From Bondarzewia mesenterica (Eukaryota; Basidiomycota; Agaricomycetes; Russulales; Bondarzewiaceae): a DNA stretch of 19,383 nt. How positions within the stretch are numbered: position 1 is the stretch's first letter; each line of letters starts with the position of its first letter. Under the pieces are notes generated by a model that did no database searches, was not told where the DNA came from, and saw only the letters and a program-made list of their open reading frames with translations. The stretch is from positions 12,669 through 32,051 of the forward strand of contig SGPL01000384.1 of the NCBI GenBank assembly GCA_004802705.1, written 5' to 3'. Positions 1-9,360 of the stretch are shown one piece after another. The position numbers were made by a program, and so were the translations under genes.

Positions 1-1
1 G

Positions 2-535
2 NNAGNCGANNCNTNACTTGTANNTACANNGCTCNNTCGTGNTTANACNAACATNATAGAGCCTGAGAGNGTCGCGAGAAANTGGAANTCACTCACTCGN
101 CAGTACGCCCGAGCGACCTATGANGGCGATCAGGTGNNAGTCNNCTTGCAAAAGNANGCAGCAGNACTACTTTTNGNTGTCCTGGTGGTTACANNCGCCG
201 ATTGCCCTTCGNCAGAAGCCACNNTGCTGTCAAATCTGGAAGNGCGNNTCNCAGAGGTCGTACGTTTAGCTTTGCAGTTGAACGAGATTATNGGCCAGAA
301 GATNCTNTCGCACTTCGTAAAGCCAACNGGCNTCNGNCCCGGCACCGNATTTGATCCCAATTTGATGCAGGACGGGTACAGCGACGGTATNAGNGCTGCN
401 GGAGCACGTGTAGTCTGCACGACGGATATAGGGGTTGCGGTGATGAAGGGAGGCGAGGAGAGAATTTTGGTTAAGCCGAAGGTTGCATTGGATACCCTTC
501 TTTCTGTCAACGTGCAGTCAGAANCTCGAGCCTAG
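2..535 (+). CDS. C-terminal part of an unrecognised hypothetical protein (5' end outside window or lost in N bases)
   Basis: The frame ending at the TAG at 533-535 is open back to at least position 47; the codon at 44-46 is 'tan' (Tyr or stop), so the true beginning cannot be judged and the first in-frame ATG is unlikely to be the start. The readable protein has an amphipathic helical stretch (WxSLTRQYARATYEGDQV, then a leucine/valine-rich helix), a second helical part (EVVRLALQLNEI), and ends in a strand-like region with VCTTDIGVAVM and LVKPKVALDTLL. From memory, mushroom-forming fungi have hypothetical proteins whose C-termini end with a similar LVKPKV strand; I cannot name a domain or function. 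The region is peppered with N, so frameshifts may be hidden. No signal peptide or membrane segment can be judged. It converges on the monooxygenase gene to its right. Confidence 0.55.
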   Translation, partial: XXXXXLVXTXLXRXXXNXIEPEXVARXWXSLTXQYARATYXGDQVXVXLQKXAAXLLXXVLVVTXADCPSXEAXXLSNLEXXXXEVVRLALQLNEIXGQKXXSHFVKPXGXXPGTXFDPNLMQDGYSDGXXAXGARVVCTTDIGVAVMKGGEERILVKPKVALDTLLSVNVQSEXRA

Positions 536-968
536 TGAGAATCNCTTGGAGTGTGGTTGATCAAGAACGAGTGAATCTACAAAGTCGATGAAATTGTATT
601 TATTTGCCTAGTACAATCGTGCAAGGANNNANTGANGGANNNACNTTGGATCTACCGTAGTANACCGTNGTACANTGNNCAGNAGAAANNGGGAGAAACA
701 CGACGGGGCCTTTGTTTGTACAGGTTTGTACTTGCGTATCCATNTCGGTTCTGTCATCTNCGTTTCAGTCGTCTNTACTGTNCTTGANNGTTAGGNGATA
801 TGCGCTAGCGCATCNATGAAAAATTGCCACAGCTTATTGGTACNATGATAGTCCCAAATTCCAATGAAATACCGACACAANTTTATCNCAAAGTACAGAA
901 GTATGANACANGCATTNGATTTCCGGNCTNCAACCATTCAGCAAATATCAAGAAAAAGTGCNAGGGTA
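536..968. other. Convergent intergenic stretch, N-rich, no gene seen
   Basis: This 430-base stretch lies between the stop codons of two converging genes and must hold both 3' untranslated regions. Many N bases prevent reading anything firm. I see no ORF with family features, no tRNA-like fold and no clear AATAAA poly(A) signal. Confidence 0.4.
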
Positions 969-3154
969 TTAGTNCAAATCCTCGNCTGCGCNAGCTTCCT
1001 TCCACCTCGTAAACCACGCCTCGCTCACATATCTGTCTTCCGGCCCGCTCACATCGTATCCTATCCCAAACTGCGTAACCTCAGCACCATCGAACACAAA
1101 CTTATAAAACGGCCTGCACACGTCGNTCACGCTCCCTTTGGCCTCCCATCCCTCAAGCCTACTCTGCTCCGCGAACCAANAATTANCTTTCCCCTGAAGG
1201 CCAAGCGACCCCAACGACATCTCCGAAATATCATGCAACCGATCCTCCACCTCTCCTTGGTCCGGAGGCCCATCGAAATCCTCGGGCGTGACACCCCAGA
1301 CCGAAATCGTGTCAGAAGAGGGATAATATTGATATACGCTCTTCCTCTGGATCTCGGTCGCCANCCCGGANGTGGAGACGAANACGCCACGTTCGTGGTA
1401 CAAGTACTCCCGCGTGCCCGCCTCTGACGGCTCTCCCGAAGGCAAAACGGAGGGCGGACGCATGCGGAACGTGGCGAAGCCCTCAAACAGTCCATTCAAC
1501 TCACGCGGTTCAGCGTTGTGAATCCTGCGATGGATTTTCCAGCGACCTGCCCAAGAGCGAAATACAGCNCCTGGCACCCAAGCACCCNCCTTCGANAGTG
1601 TGGTCGCACGCTCAACGTCNCNCATAATTCGCTCCACGTCCTCGGTCGTCTGTAGCGGGTAGTTTGCNGCGACGATGGAATCTTCCGNAGAGAAGGGTAT
1701 NTCGAGGANGTCGGCNTAGCTCTCGAATAGGCCCGCATAATCGCCGTGCGGGAACTGGATCCCGGATGCACCAGCCGACTCTCGTATGCTCTGTTCGANC
1801 GCGACTCCCTTCCTCATCTCNTCCTCAGACGGCCAGTCCTTCTCTCCCGAGAATATGGCCGCCAGGTAGCGCGCTTGAAGCTCGATNACCCCATAGTAAG
1901 AACCGCGATAGACCCCCACGAAGCCGACCTTGGGGAGATCGGGGTGGAGCACCAGACGATGNGTCAAGAAAGGCACGATGCGATTATCCGGTTGATANCT
2001 GATGGCATCTAGAGCACCCGAAGAGAGGAAGGGGAAAGAGANGCTGTAGCCAGTACAGAGGATGANGACATCCGGGGAAGGGATCCGTTCTCCCGTGGAT
2101 AAAACTAAANNGCCTGTCTTNGGGTCGATCGAGGCGAGCCTAGCGAGGTACGATTGAACAACGCCCGTTTGTATCCCACCTCTGTACGACTCAGACATGC
2201 CAACCTGGGGAGGCGCGTTGAGGTCGAAGTCGAAAGAAGGAAGGGGATTCTGAAAGATAGACGAAAAGTACATGTGTCTATCGCGATTGTTCTCAGGTGT
2301 AGGATTGATTAGCTCCGTTCTGCGGCCATTCAGGTATGATCGTTTGTACGAATCAAGATCCCACGGCGAAAAGCGAGGTGTTTGGGAGCCTGCCGAGCTC
2401 GTTGGCACATACAAAGGNAGGACGTAGAATGGCNTGGGGGTGATNTGATGGACCTTCNCAGCGTACGGGCCCAGTGCGCCGGCGATCTCGACAGCAGATA
2501 AAGATCCACCNACGACTGCCACGGTCTTGCCTTTATACGACTNGGGGTCTTTGAAAACAGAAGAATGTTGAATAGAGGACGGGGACGCGTCGAGACCGGG
2601 GAGAGGAGGAATGTATGGGTTTGAGAAAAACCCGGTAGCAATGATCAGGTATTCGAAGGTGTCGTCCGGTTGCGGCTGNTCCTTCCCGTCCTGTACNATG
2701 CGGCTACTCACAATCCACTTGCCATCNCGAAAGTCGGTAGTAGTAACTTTGGTATTCTTCCTAACGTCCTCGCTGTGCACGTGCCGCTGGGCGTATACGC
2801 GGAGAAAATTCCCCATNTCCCCAGAGTAGCGGAAGAGGTCTTTCCTCTCGGGCCCAGCATCTGACGGCCACGGAACGTCCGAGTAGAGACAGGTGTGACG
2901 ACAGATATTGGTCGTCATGAGCGGTCGGTGGTAGGGATGATCGGGGGACCATATTCCACCCAGGGAGGGCGAGGACTCGAAGAGCGTCGGCTTGAGAGAC
3001 GGGTAGTTTATCATGTGTCGGTATGCTGCGAGACCAGATTCGCCGCCGCCTGGAGAACGAAAAATAGCGTGAACAAAAAAACTCTGAGTCTAACAAAAGA
3101 GAGGGGTGGATGTTGAATACCTATGATTGCGACACGCTTCGGAGAAATGGCCAT
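969..3154 (-). CDS. Flavin-containing monooxygenase with C-terminal DUF6314-like domain
   Basis: CDS is complement(join(969..3049,3121..3154)), about 704 residues. Family role: FMO-type enzymes bind FAD and NADPH and insert oxygen into a soft nucleophile or carbonyl of a small molecule; the substrate is unknown. Start: ATG at 3154 gives MAISPKRVAIIG, and splicing a 71-nt intron completes the FAD Rossmann motif GGGESG (residues 12-17). The first ATG of the long exon (3014) would lose this motif, so it is not the start. Other hallmarks: LGGIW (about 41-45), an ATGFFSNPYIPPLPG segment, a second, degenerate nucleotide-binding glycine motif (GGSLSAVEIA, about 187-196; the residue before GG is an N-codon), and the late FMO motif LCTGYSxSFPFL (about 345). 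From about residue 505 a separate domain starts (SWAGRWKIHRR, EYLYHERG, ISVWGV, FGIGYDVSGPEDRYVSEAWF) that I assign to DUF6314. Several residues are unresolved because of N bases. The nearest neighbour upstream is a divergent gene made of that last domain alone. Confidence 0.9.
3050..3120 (-). other. Intron 1 of the monooxygenase gene (71 nt)
   Basis: On the minus strand the donor is ATAG|GTATTC and the acceptor TCTCCAG|GCGG. Splicing joins ATC ATA G with GC GGC GGC, giving IIGGGESGL, the expected FAD-binding turn. The first exon therefore encodes only 11 full codons plus one base. Confidence 0.85.
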
Positions 3155-4709
3155 AGTACAATGTCAGGTGGAGCTACACGAGACGAGAGTTCAGAGAGAG
3201 TGAAGACTCTAAGAGCAAACATAGGTATAGAGGAGATCTTATAAAGGGACGATGGCAGGACGAGAAAGGACACGGAAAGGAGATGGAATAAAAGATGCGG
3301 ATTATAAGTACTAATTATAAGCACTGTGAGGCAATGTGATATCTTTGCGATTTCTGACTAGAACAATGTTTGCTTGGATTCAGATGATACTCACATGTGA
3401 ACGTTTGAAGCTTTCGAGTACGGATGTGTTGGAATGGACGCACCGAGATCAGCGCGACCGGTGGAGATGGGGTTTCCTATCTGAACTGATCAAGACACGA
3501 TACGCGACGAAACTCGTAGGCGCAAGACGGAAATCCGTTCAAGGTGAGGTCCAGACCGAGAAGCGGCACAGAAACGAGGCATACAAGGCACAAATCTCGC
3601 CATGCACATCATAAATGTAGCTACTTCTTCTCTTCTCACATTCATGTTGGGCACATTGCAAACCTTTCTAATCACAAAACGTTCTCTACTCCACCCTCCA
3701 ACACATGATCTTGCCATGCTCCGCCAGCCCGATCATTTCGCTGCACATGCAGCGCTACGCGATAGTCACGAATATGCATACTGCGGTTGTTGGTCTAAAC
3801 TGAGAAAAAAAAAAAGGTATTGGAGGAATTAGAGCAACGAGGAAATGTCACCTTAATGCACCAGTACCTGAGCGCCGAGCGCTCCATCGCTCGCACGAGC
3901 CGAATGAATGTTTGGAGGCCCTGATGGCTCAGACCCGGTCAATTCAACGATTCAGTGCTTACAATGGACATGGGGCAATGAGTGCCCACACAAAAGCCGC
4001 GACATTCAATGGACCTTTCCACTGGGCTACAAAGAACTGATCGGTGAGCGTGAGTACGCCTCTCACCGGTCACACTGACTGTTCAAACGTTTACCATGTG
4101 TAGCGAGTTGAGCGGCGTGAACGAAGTTCCGCACGGCAGACACTGCGGGCTTCTGCACTCAAGTAAAAGGCACCTCACCCACGGAAATCGAAATTTTGCG
4201 AGAGAGAAGACGACCTGATTACTTGCACGCGTGCGGAGTCCGGGCTGGCTCCCGGCATGATGAGAGAAGAGTCAGTATTCAAACATTCCGAACGTCCAGG
4301 TAAGAGTCCCTAACATAAGTACTGTAGTATACGACACAGCATTAACGCGTGAAGGGTAAGAATGAGTATCACTTACTTATACGTGACCAAGGAGATGAAA
4401 CTGAAATATTGAAATCTCGAAGCCGGCAGAATCTATTGATTTCGTGTTGTGAGATCGAAGAAAGCAAAAAAAAAAAGCTGAAATCGAATTCGTCGGCGGC
4501 AGCTCCCGCCATTGTTTACGTTTGTTGACTACGCCCTCCGACGCTGAGTGAGCGGGAGGCCGCGGCGTCTAAATGATCGGACTTTGTCTTCATCATCGAC
4601 ATACACCCAGTCTAATACCTGTTTCTTTGTTTCTTTGGTTCACAGATAGGTGCCAGCGTCGGATTCATCCTGTTAACACAACGGACGTTTGAAGTGCATC
4701 ATCAGTCAA
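3155..4709. promoter_or_regulatory. Long divergent intergenic region between the monooxygenase and the stand-alone DUF6314 gene
   Basis: About 1.5 kb with no ORF showing family features or codon structure; several open frames of 70-90 codons overlap on both strands and look accidental. It must contain the promoter of the monooxygenase (reading left) and of the stand-alone gene (reading right). A TATA-like stretch (minus strand TTTATAAG, around 3238-3246) sits about 85-90 bases before the monooxygenase ATG. A poly-A tract occurs at about 3805-3816 and another at about 4467-4478. A possible extra 5' UTR intron (donor GTGAGC at 4548, acceptor CACAG ending at 4645) is visible but unsupported by coding sequence. 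Confidence 0.35.
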
Positions 4710-4782
4710 GTAAGTCGTGTCAATTATGACTCGAAGTCTGTGATAGTGCAATTTTGGATTAATTTGTCCTCTTGCTTTCCAG
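4710..4782 (+). other. Probable 5' UTR intron of the stand-alone DUF6314 gene
   Basis: A consensus donor GTAAGT (4710-4715) pairs with a pyrimidine-rich acceptor TTGCTTTCCAG ending at 4782; the length, 73 nt, is normal for basidiomycete introns. No open frame with an ATG links it to the protein, so it is best read as an intron in the 5' untranslated leader. It also implies a transcript beginning upstream of 4710. Confidence 0.45.
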
Positions 4783-5014
4783 TCGACTCAATCTCTTGCA
4801 CTCCTGTCTTCAAATTTGTGACGGCCATAGTCGATCTTTTCTGCACTTGACGTAGCCCGTCGCCTCGCACCGCCCGACGTAGGAGCTCGCCATACCATTA
4901 CTAACCCGATCCACTTCCTCGCTCCTGTCTTCTCTACTGCGCTCACGGTCGTTGACGAAAGTGCGGCGCCTTACTTTCCATTTGGCCTTTTACTCTCAAA
5001 AATCCGTAGTGCAA

Positions 5015-5749
5015 ATGCAAAAACATACGCATTTTCCCGTCGTTGTGAGAGGAAATCGGCGTGAGTTCTCGTCGGTACTCCCATCATCACCGCCCGACAG
5101 GAGAAGATCTGCGGACGAAGCCGATGATGATGACACCGCATACGCTTCACATCCTCCTGCACAGGAAGACAGGGACTTGGGCACCATCTTTCGCTCCTGG
5201 TCCGGGAATTGGCGCGTTCGTCGTGCCATTCATCATGACAGCTCAGGCAAAAAGGGGGTCGACGGCACGTTCGAGGGCACCGCAACCTTCCTCTCCCGCG
5301 CGCCCTCCGCGCCCGAACCGGAGGCGGGTATGTTGGAGTATCTGTACCGCGAGCACGGCACGTTCACCGCTGCGACCGGTGTATCGTTCCCTGCACAGAT
5401 GAAGTACATCTACCAGTATCATTTCGCGTCCAACCGCATCTCCGTCTGGCGCGTCAAGTCCGGCGCATCAGCTGGCCCCGCGGACGAGGGCGAGGTTGAG
5501 AGCTGGTTCCATGACATCACACTCGAGGCGCCGTCGGGCGCGGAGGGGAAGGCCTGGTTCGCAGATTATCGTGGCGCGGGTGACTCTGTGGCCAAGGGGA
5601 CCGAACACCTTTGCATTAGGGATCGCTATAAGCCGTACTATCGCTTTTGCTTTCAGGGAGATGGCTTATCAGAGTTCGGGATCGGGTATGACGTGAGGGG
5701 GCCCGAGAAGGGCTACGTGAGTGAGGCGTGGTTTGAGCGAGCAGAGTAG
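5015..5749 (+). CDS. Stand-alone DUF6314-like domain protein
   Basis: The protein matches, block by block, the C-terminal domain of the neighbouring monooxygenase: SWSGNWRVRRAI against SWAGRWKIHRRI, GTFEGTATF against GLFEGFATF, EYLYREHGTF against EYLYHERG, ISVWRV against ISVWGV, then FGIGYDVRGPEKGYVSEAWF against FGIGYDVSGPEDRYVSEAWF. Blocks such as HLCIRDRYKPYYRF and the closing V-x-GP-x-K-x-Y fit what I recall of DUF6314, a small barrel-like domain of unknown function that can sit on oxygenases. The frame is open from 4883, but the only in-frame ATG before the domain is 5015, giving 244 residues. The first ~55 residues are low complexity (DDDDTAYASHPP) and may be partly non-coding: a perfect short-intron candidate (GTGAGT at 5061 to ACAG at 5100, 40 nt) would change the upstream frame and remove this start. 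The domain is certain to be coding (GC-rich, codon-biased); the N-terminus is not. Function unknown; it might act with or compete with the fused oxygenase. Confidence 0.8.
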   Translation: MQKHTHFPVVVRGNRREFSSVLPSSPPDRRRSADEADDDDTAYASHPPAQEDRDLGTIFRSWSGNWRVRRAIHHDSSGKKGVDGTFEGTATFLSRAPSAPEPEAGMLEYLYREHGTFTAATGVSFPAQMKYIYQYHFASNRISVWRVKSGASAGPADEGEVESWFHDITLEAPSGAEGKAWFADYRGAGDSVAKGTEHLCIRDRYKPYYRFCFQGDGLSEFGIGYDVRGPEKGYVSEAWFERAE

Positions 5750-7332
5750 TTGTACACAGTCGCCATAGAGGAGACATATGGAAGCTTGTATCCTAGATCA
5801 TATTCCGAAATATCCACATGCACTGTATGGATAGAACTGGTTTTGTCATCCAGCCCCGGAACGGAATTACGGTGCAAATACTCTTCAAAGAACAAATCAA
5901 ATCAAATCAACCCAAATTTCGGGACAAGGGGATGGAGCACGGAACATCGGTGCAACTCAAAAGGGTTACCCTGAGGCCCGCATCTGCCCTCATCGCGGTC
6001 TCATGGTCAACCAGCAAGACGCGTTCTACCTTGCCAGGTCACAAACGTAAAATATGGCCAATTAAACGATACAAAACCATCGTCTCAAACTGGATTCGTG
6101 AGGAACTGCTACGCACACAACAAGGTCATTTCCACAAACCTGAAGTGCCATTGCTTGAAAAACTCATACACAAAAGAGTCATAGATCATAAATAACTCTG
6201 CAAGTTTATTTCAGGACCTCGTAATTTCCTGGGCTGAGCCTTGAGATAAAGCACAGGACCTTGATCCTATGGGCATTAATACATTCAGGTAAAGAAACTG
6301 ATTTAGAAACGAAATGAAAGCGAGACGATCACGAATGAGTTGACAGAAGACACATCCTTCGCGTACCAGTTGGTTTCATTGCGGACGTCCACGTTGATCT
6401 CCACCGCCAAACTTGGCGAGGACTGGGCAGGAACAAGTACCTTGCATGCATATCTGCGTGGTCCTGCGACGATGGTGGGTGATAAAGAAGACCATGAGGG
6501 AATTCGTATGCAGCGTCTCGAGGACGTTGGTGCGGAAATGGATGAATCTTCTGTGTCGAGGAGTAGGAAGGCATGGATCACGGCTACGCGGTGTAAGCAC
6601 GAACGCCGACCCGCTACCGAAGTCGCATTCGTTTCATTACCTGCTGTTTGAAAAATGTACAAATATCAAGCAGAAACAAATACAAGGACAGGACCAGCTT
6701 GGGACGACGTACTCGAAGATAGGCCCGCGACTGATACCGCGCCTGCCGAAAGAAAGGCTCTCCAACAGGCCTAATGTCAGACATGTCCAACGGGAGTGCA
6801 GAAGATGAGATGAGTGGTGACGTAGCTTTTCTACGACAAACTCAGATGTCGATGTTTGCACACAAAGGGTGAAAATCAACAAGGAATGCCGGGCAAGTTC
6901 AGGTAGAGAAGAGAGATTGGAATGTAACAGAGGTCAGAGATATCCAGTGGATAGAGCCACGACTTCATGGATAAATCGCCAAGCAACGACTTCGCGATCG
7001 ATCGAATTCCCTTCAATTGTATGTGCCATCGTCGTACTTACCATCTGTAACTTCCGATGTTTTCCAAGTAACGGGAGACAGCACCAAGAGATATATTATA
7101 CCGAATAAATCGGGAAAAGGGAACGCACGCTGCTCGCTTGACCGGGTATAGAGCTTTATCGTACAGTGCAAGAACCTAGAAGTGGAGAGGAAGGATGGCC
7201 GGAGAGAAAGGAAAAAGCGCATACGAAAGGACTGTAATACAAGCACGAACGACCTGCAGCCCTTACAAAACCAAATAATGGAGAAATCACTTACTGCATC
7301 ACCCCTTCTCGAATCCCGACTACATTCCTGGC
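5750..7332. other. 1.6 kb between stand-alone DUF6314 gene and receiver-like gene; no convincing gene
   Basis: This stretch lies between the 3' ends of two converging genes. Open frames exist on both strands (5818-6195 plus, 6303-6662 minus, 6340-6651 plus), but none shows a motif, paralogue or consistent codon use. Two minus-strand consensus GTAAGT donors (at 7294 and 7041) lie just downstream of the receiver-like gene's stop codon and could belong to introns in its 3' untranslated region or to an unrecognised small gene. Confidence 0.3.
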
Positions 7333-8760
7333 CTAAGCACTGATGGCTGGCTGGACATCGAAACTGGCCCAACTTTCGTCCTCCCAATCACTCCTTTGCA
7401 GAAGGGCTTCGATATACCCCTTACATACAGCCGAGGACACCGTCGAGCCTGCGCGCGTATACCTGAGCACGTACTGCGTGTGCATGATACTTGCGCCGCA
7501 ATAGATGAGCACAGGTGATGTATATTGGCGCCCGCGCAGGTATCGTAGTATTGTTTCGCCGGCTGAGAGGTTCAAGAGGTCTGAGGATGGCGACTGAGGA
7601 TGGGACTCCCATCGAGCGTTGTCAGATATGAAACGGAGGCGGCGTGCTCGGTCCGTCCGGCGGAGGAGCTCTGGTGGATGAGGTATGCAATGCTGTAGTC
7701 CAGTCGGAGCCGCACTAAGATAGCTTAGTAGACATACCGTCGTTTGCGTTTATCCATACCTTCGCCGCCGCTGTAGATGTAAGCTTGATCACGATGATAC
7801 CCAAGGCACGCGCAGAGTCGATGAGATATTCATTGTTGTCCGGAACATCGTCTATCCAGACTATTAGGGGTCTCACAGTCCTAAGCTCAATAGGTTTCAC
7901 TGAAACAGGAAAGCGAGTGCCTGCCCATCGACACAAGGTGATGAGCATAGTATTGAAGAGCTGAATGAGAAGTTGATTACCTTGAATTATACCGAGCTGA
8001 CCGATGGCCTCGCGCAACGTTTGACGTCCGACAAACCGGTCGAGACTGGAGGGTGTAACACCGCCTACTGCGAACTCATCCAGTCGGAGCAAAAGGGTGT
8101 CGCACGTCGTCTCATCCAAATGGATGTTGATCCAGTGACTGAGAGCAACGCAGAATTGCTTCCCAGAACAGCAAAACACCTAGTACCAATAACCATGTAT
8201 TAGTTGCGATATTGATCTGAAGTAAGAAGGGCACGCACATCCCCCCCAATCTTATCAACCCAAAATCTCTTCACCTCGGCACTCCTCAAAAGATCCAGTG
8301 TCGATACGGGCCTGGTCGGAAGCGGTAACTGGGCCGCGCGAAATGCAAACACTTGCAGGGCAAACGACAGCAGGGATAACCTTTGCGTGAGAATCTTCTC
8401 GTCATCCCGCAATTCGTTTATCACTGTCGATGGGCTTAAAAATGACAAGAGCGTCGCACGTTTTCCTCTGCGCTTATCACTCCATAGAGACAAATGATCC
8501 TGAGTGCGGCCAAGGACCTCGCCCATGTCTTGGAGGCAGGTGAGTGTCGTGGTGTCAAGATGAGCAGCTGCATCGACGAGAACGAGGGTAGAGTCATTGG
8601 AGGGAAGAGATGCAAAAAGAGGAGAAAGGATGGTGGAGATGCGGGAGACGGTCGTGCTGAGCTCGCGAATGATAGTGTTCCTGGATTTGGATTGGTCGAT
8701 CCATTGCTGGATGGTGAGCGCGGTGGAGACAACCGCGGATACTATAGAGATGGGATCCAT
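7333..8760 (-). CDS. Helical STAND-type N-domain, EF-hand-like segment and divergent receiver domain protein
   Basis: Model: complement(join(7333..7670,7738..8179,8239..8760)), 433 residues, all exons in phase. Introns: 8180-8238 (donor GTGCGT, branch CTAAT, acceptor CTAG) and 7671-7737 (GTATGT...CCAG). A third, optional one is 7921-7980 (GTAATC...GGCAG, 60 nt, frame-neutral), whose removal gives 413 residues. N-terminus MDPISIVSAVVSTALTIQQW is typical of fungal STAND/NLR N-terminal helical domains; four amphipathic helices fill residues 1-165, followed by EVKRFWVDKIGGD. Residues about 200-225 (LLLRLDEFAVGGVTPSSLDRFVG) resemble one EF-hand loop-helix. The C-terminal part reads as a receiver fold: acidic pair in VWIDDVPDNN (Asp284/285), a STAAAKVW helix, ISDN with Asp338 where the phospho-acceptor Asp would be, and VLIYCGAS (375-382) as strand 4. 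The last-strand lysine is not evident. No NTPase or repeat domain follows. Family links are from memory; likely role is signalling or adaptor in an immune-type pathway (inference). Confidence 0.75.
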
Positions 8761-9360
8761 GAAAATCGTTCAGACCCCTGGAAGGAGCTGGGGATAAGAA
8801 AGGAAAAGATAAGTACAACTGCTGCGCATCAACAGCGCTCAGCGAGCGCTTTCAGAGTCATTTGATTGATGATAATGATAGAATGGCGCTAACCTTGACA
8901 TAGACAAACATCGCAGCCTGTTAGTCACAAAGGACGATATGAAAAGACCACGGTAGATCCTTGATAGTCTGGAACAATTTGAGAGTTGCATAATGATAAG
9001 GGAGATTGAGGACGAGCATTCAGCTAAATAAAGCGTTGTCCGGCCCGGGTGCCGGCTACGCGGACGGTTAGAGCGACGTCACTGCGATCTGTTATGATCA
9101 TTCACGGACCTCAGACAACTGGCCTGGTATCTCAGAGAGCTTGTGGACACTGTTGAACGTCCCTTACACAAACAGCGGACGCGCTATCTGGACTTGGGAC
9201 AGCTTCTGGCACTGTATCCCCTTGCTAAGCTCGAGCTGTCGATGCATCAGCTTCTGCGTATAAATCAAGGCTTATCTCTCAAACAACAATGCATATATCC
9301 ACTTGAGCCCGAGCCCGAGTACCCAGCGACAGGACATCCAGGCTCGTCCAGGATTGTCTC
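8761..9360. promoter_or_regulatory. Intergenic: upstream region of the receiver-like gene and 3' flank of the UNC93-like remnant
   Basis: About 600 bases without a supportable gene. The stretch next to 8760 must hold the promoter and leader of the receiver-like gene, which reads leftwards; no clear TATA box is visible. The open frame seen on the plus strand from 9143 runs antisense through the end of the UNC93-like remnant and is not convincing. Confidence 0.35.

Noticed and set aside
130..510. Minus-strand frame opposite the first gene
   Set aside because: Antisense shadow with more unresolved residues and no family features; the plus-strand frame is more protein-like.
969..3014. Monooxygenase starting at the ATG at 3014
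   Set aside because: It would omit the FAD-binding glycine motif, which is restored exactly by splicing in the 34-nt exon at 3121-3154.
4952..5014. TTG start at 4952 for the stand-alone DUF6314 protein
   Set aside because: Nuclear fungal genes very rarely start at TTG; the first in-frame ATG is 5015 and the extra residues have no counterpart in the fused domain.
5818..6195. 125-codon plus-strand frame downstream of the stand-alone DUF6314 gene
   Set aside because: No motif, no splice context, no relative in the window, and composition like untranslated DNA; it begins inside the probable 3' UTR.
6303..6662. 119-codon minus-strand frame with a plausible-looking piece (VEINVDVRNETNWYAKD)
   Set aside because: Plus-strand frames of similar length overlap it and nothing indicates which, if any, is real; too weak to list as a gene.
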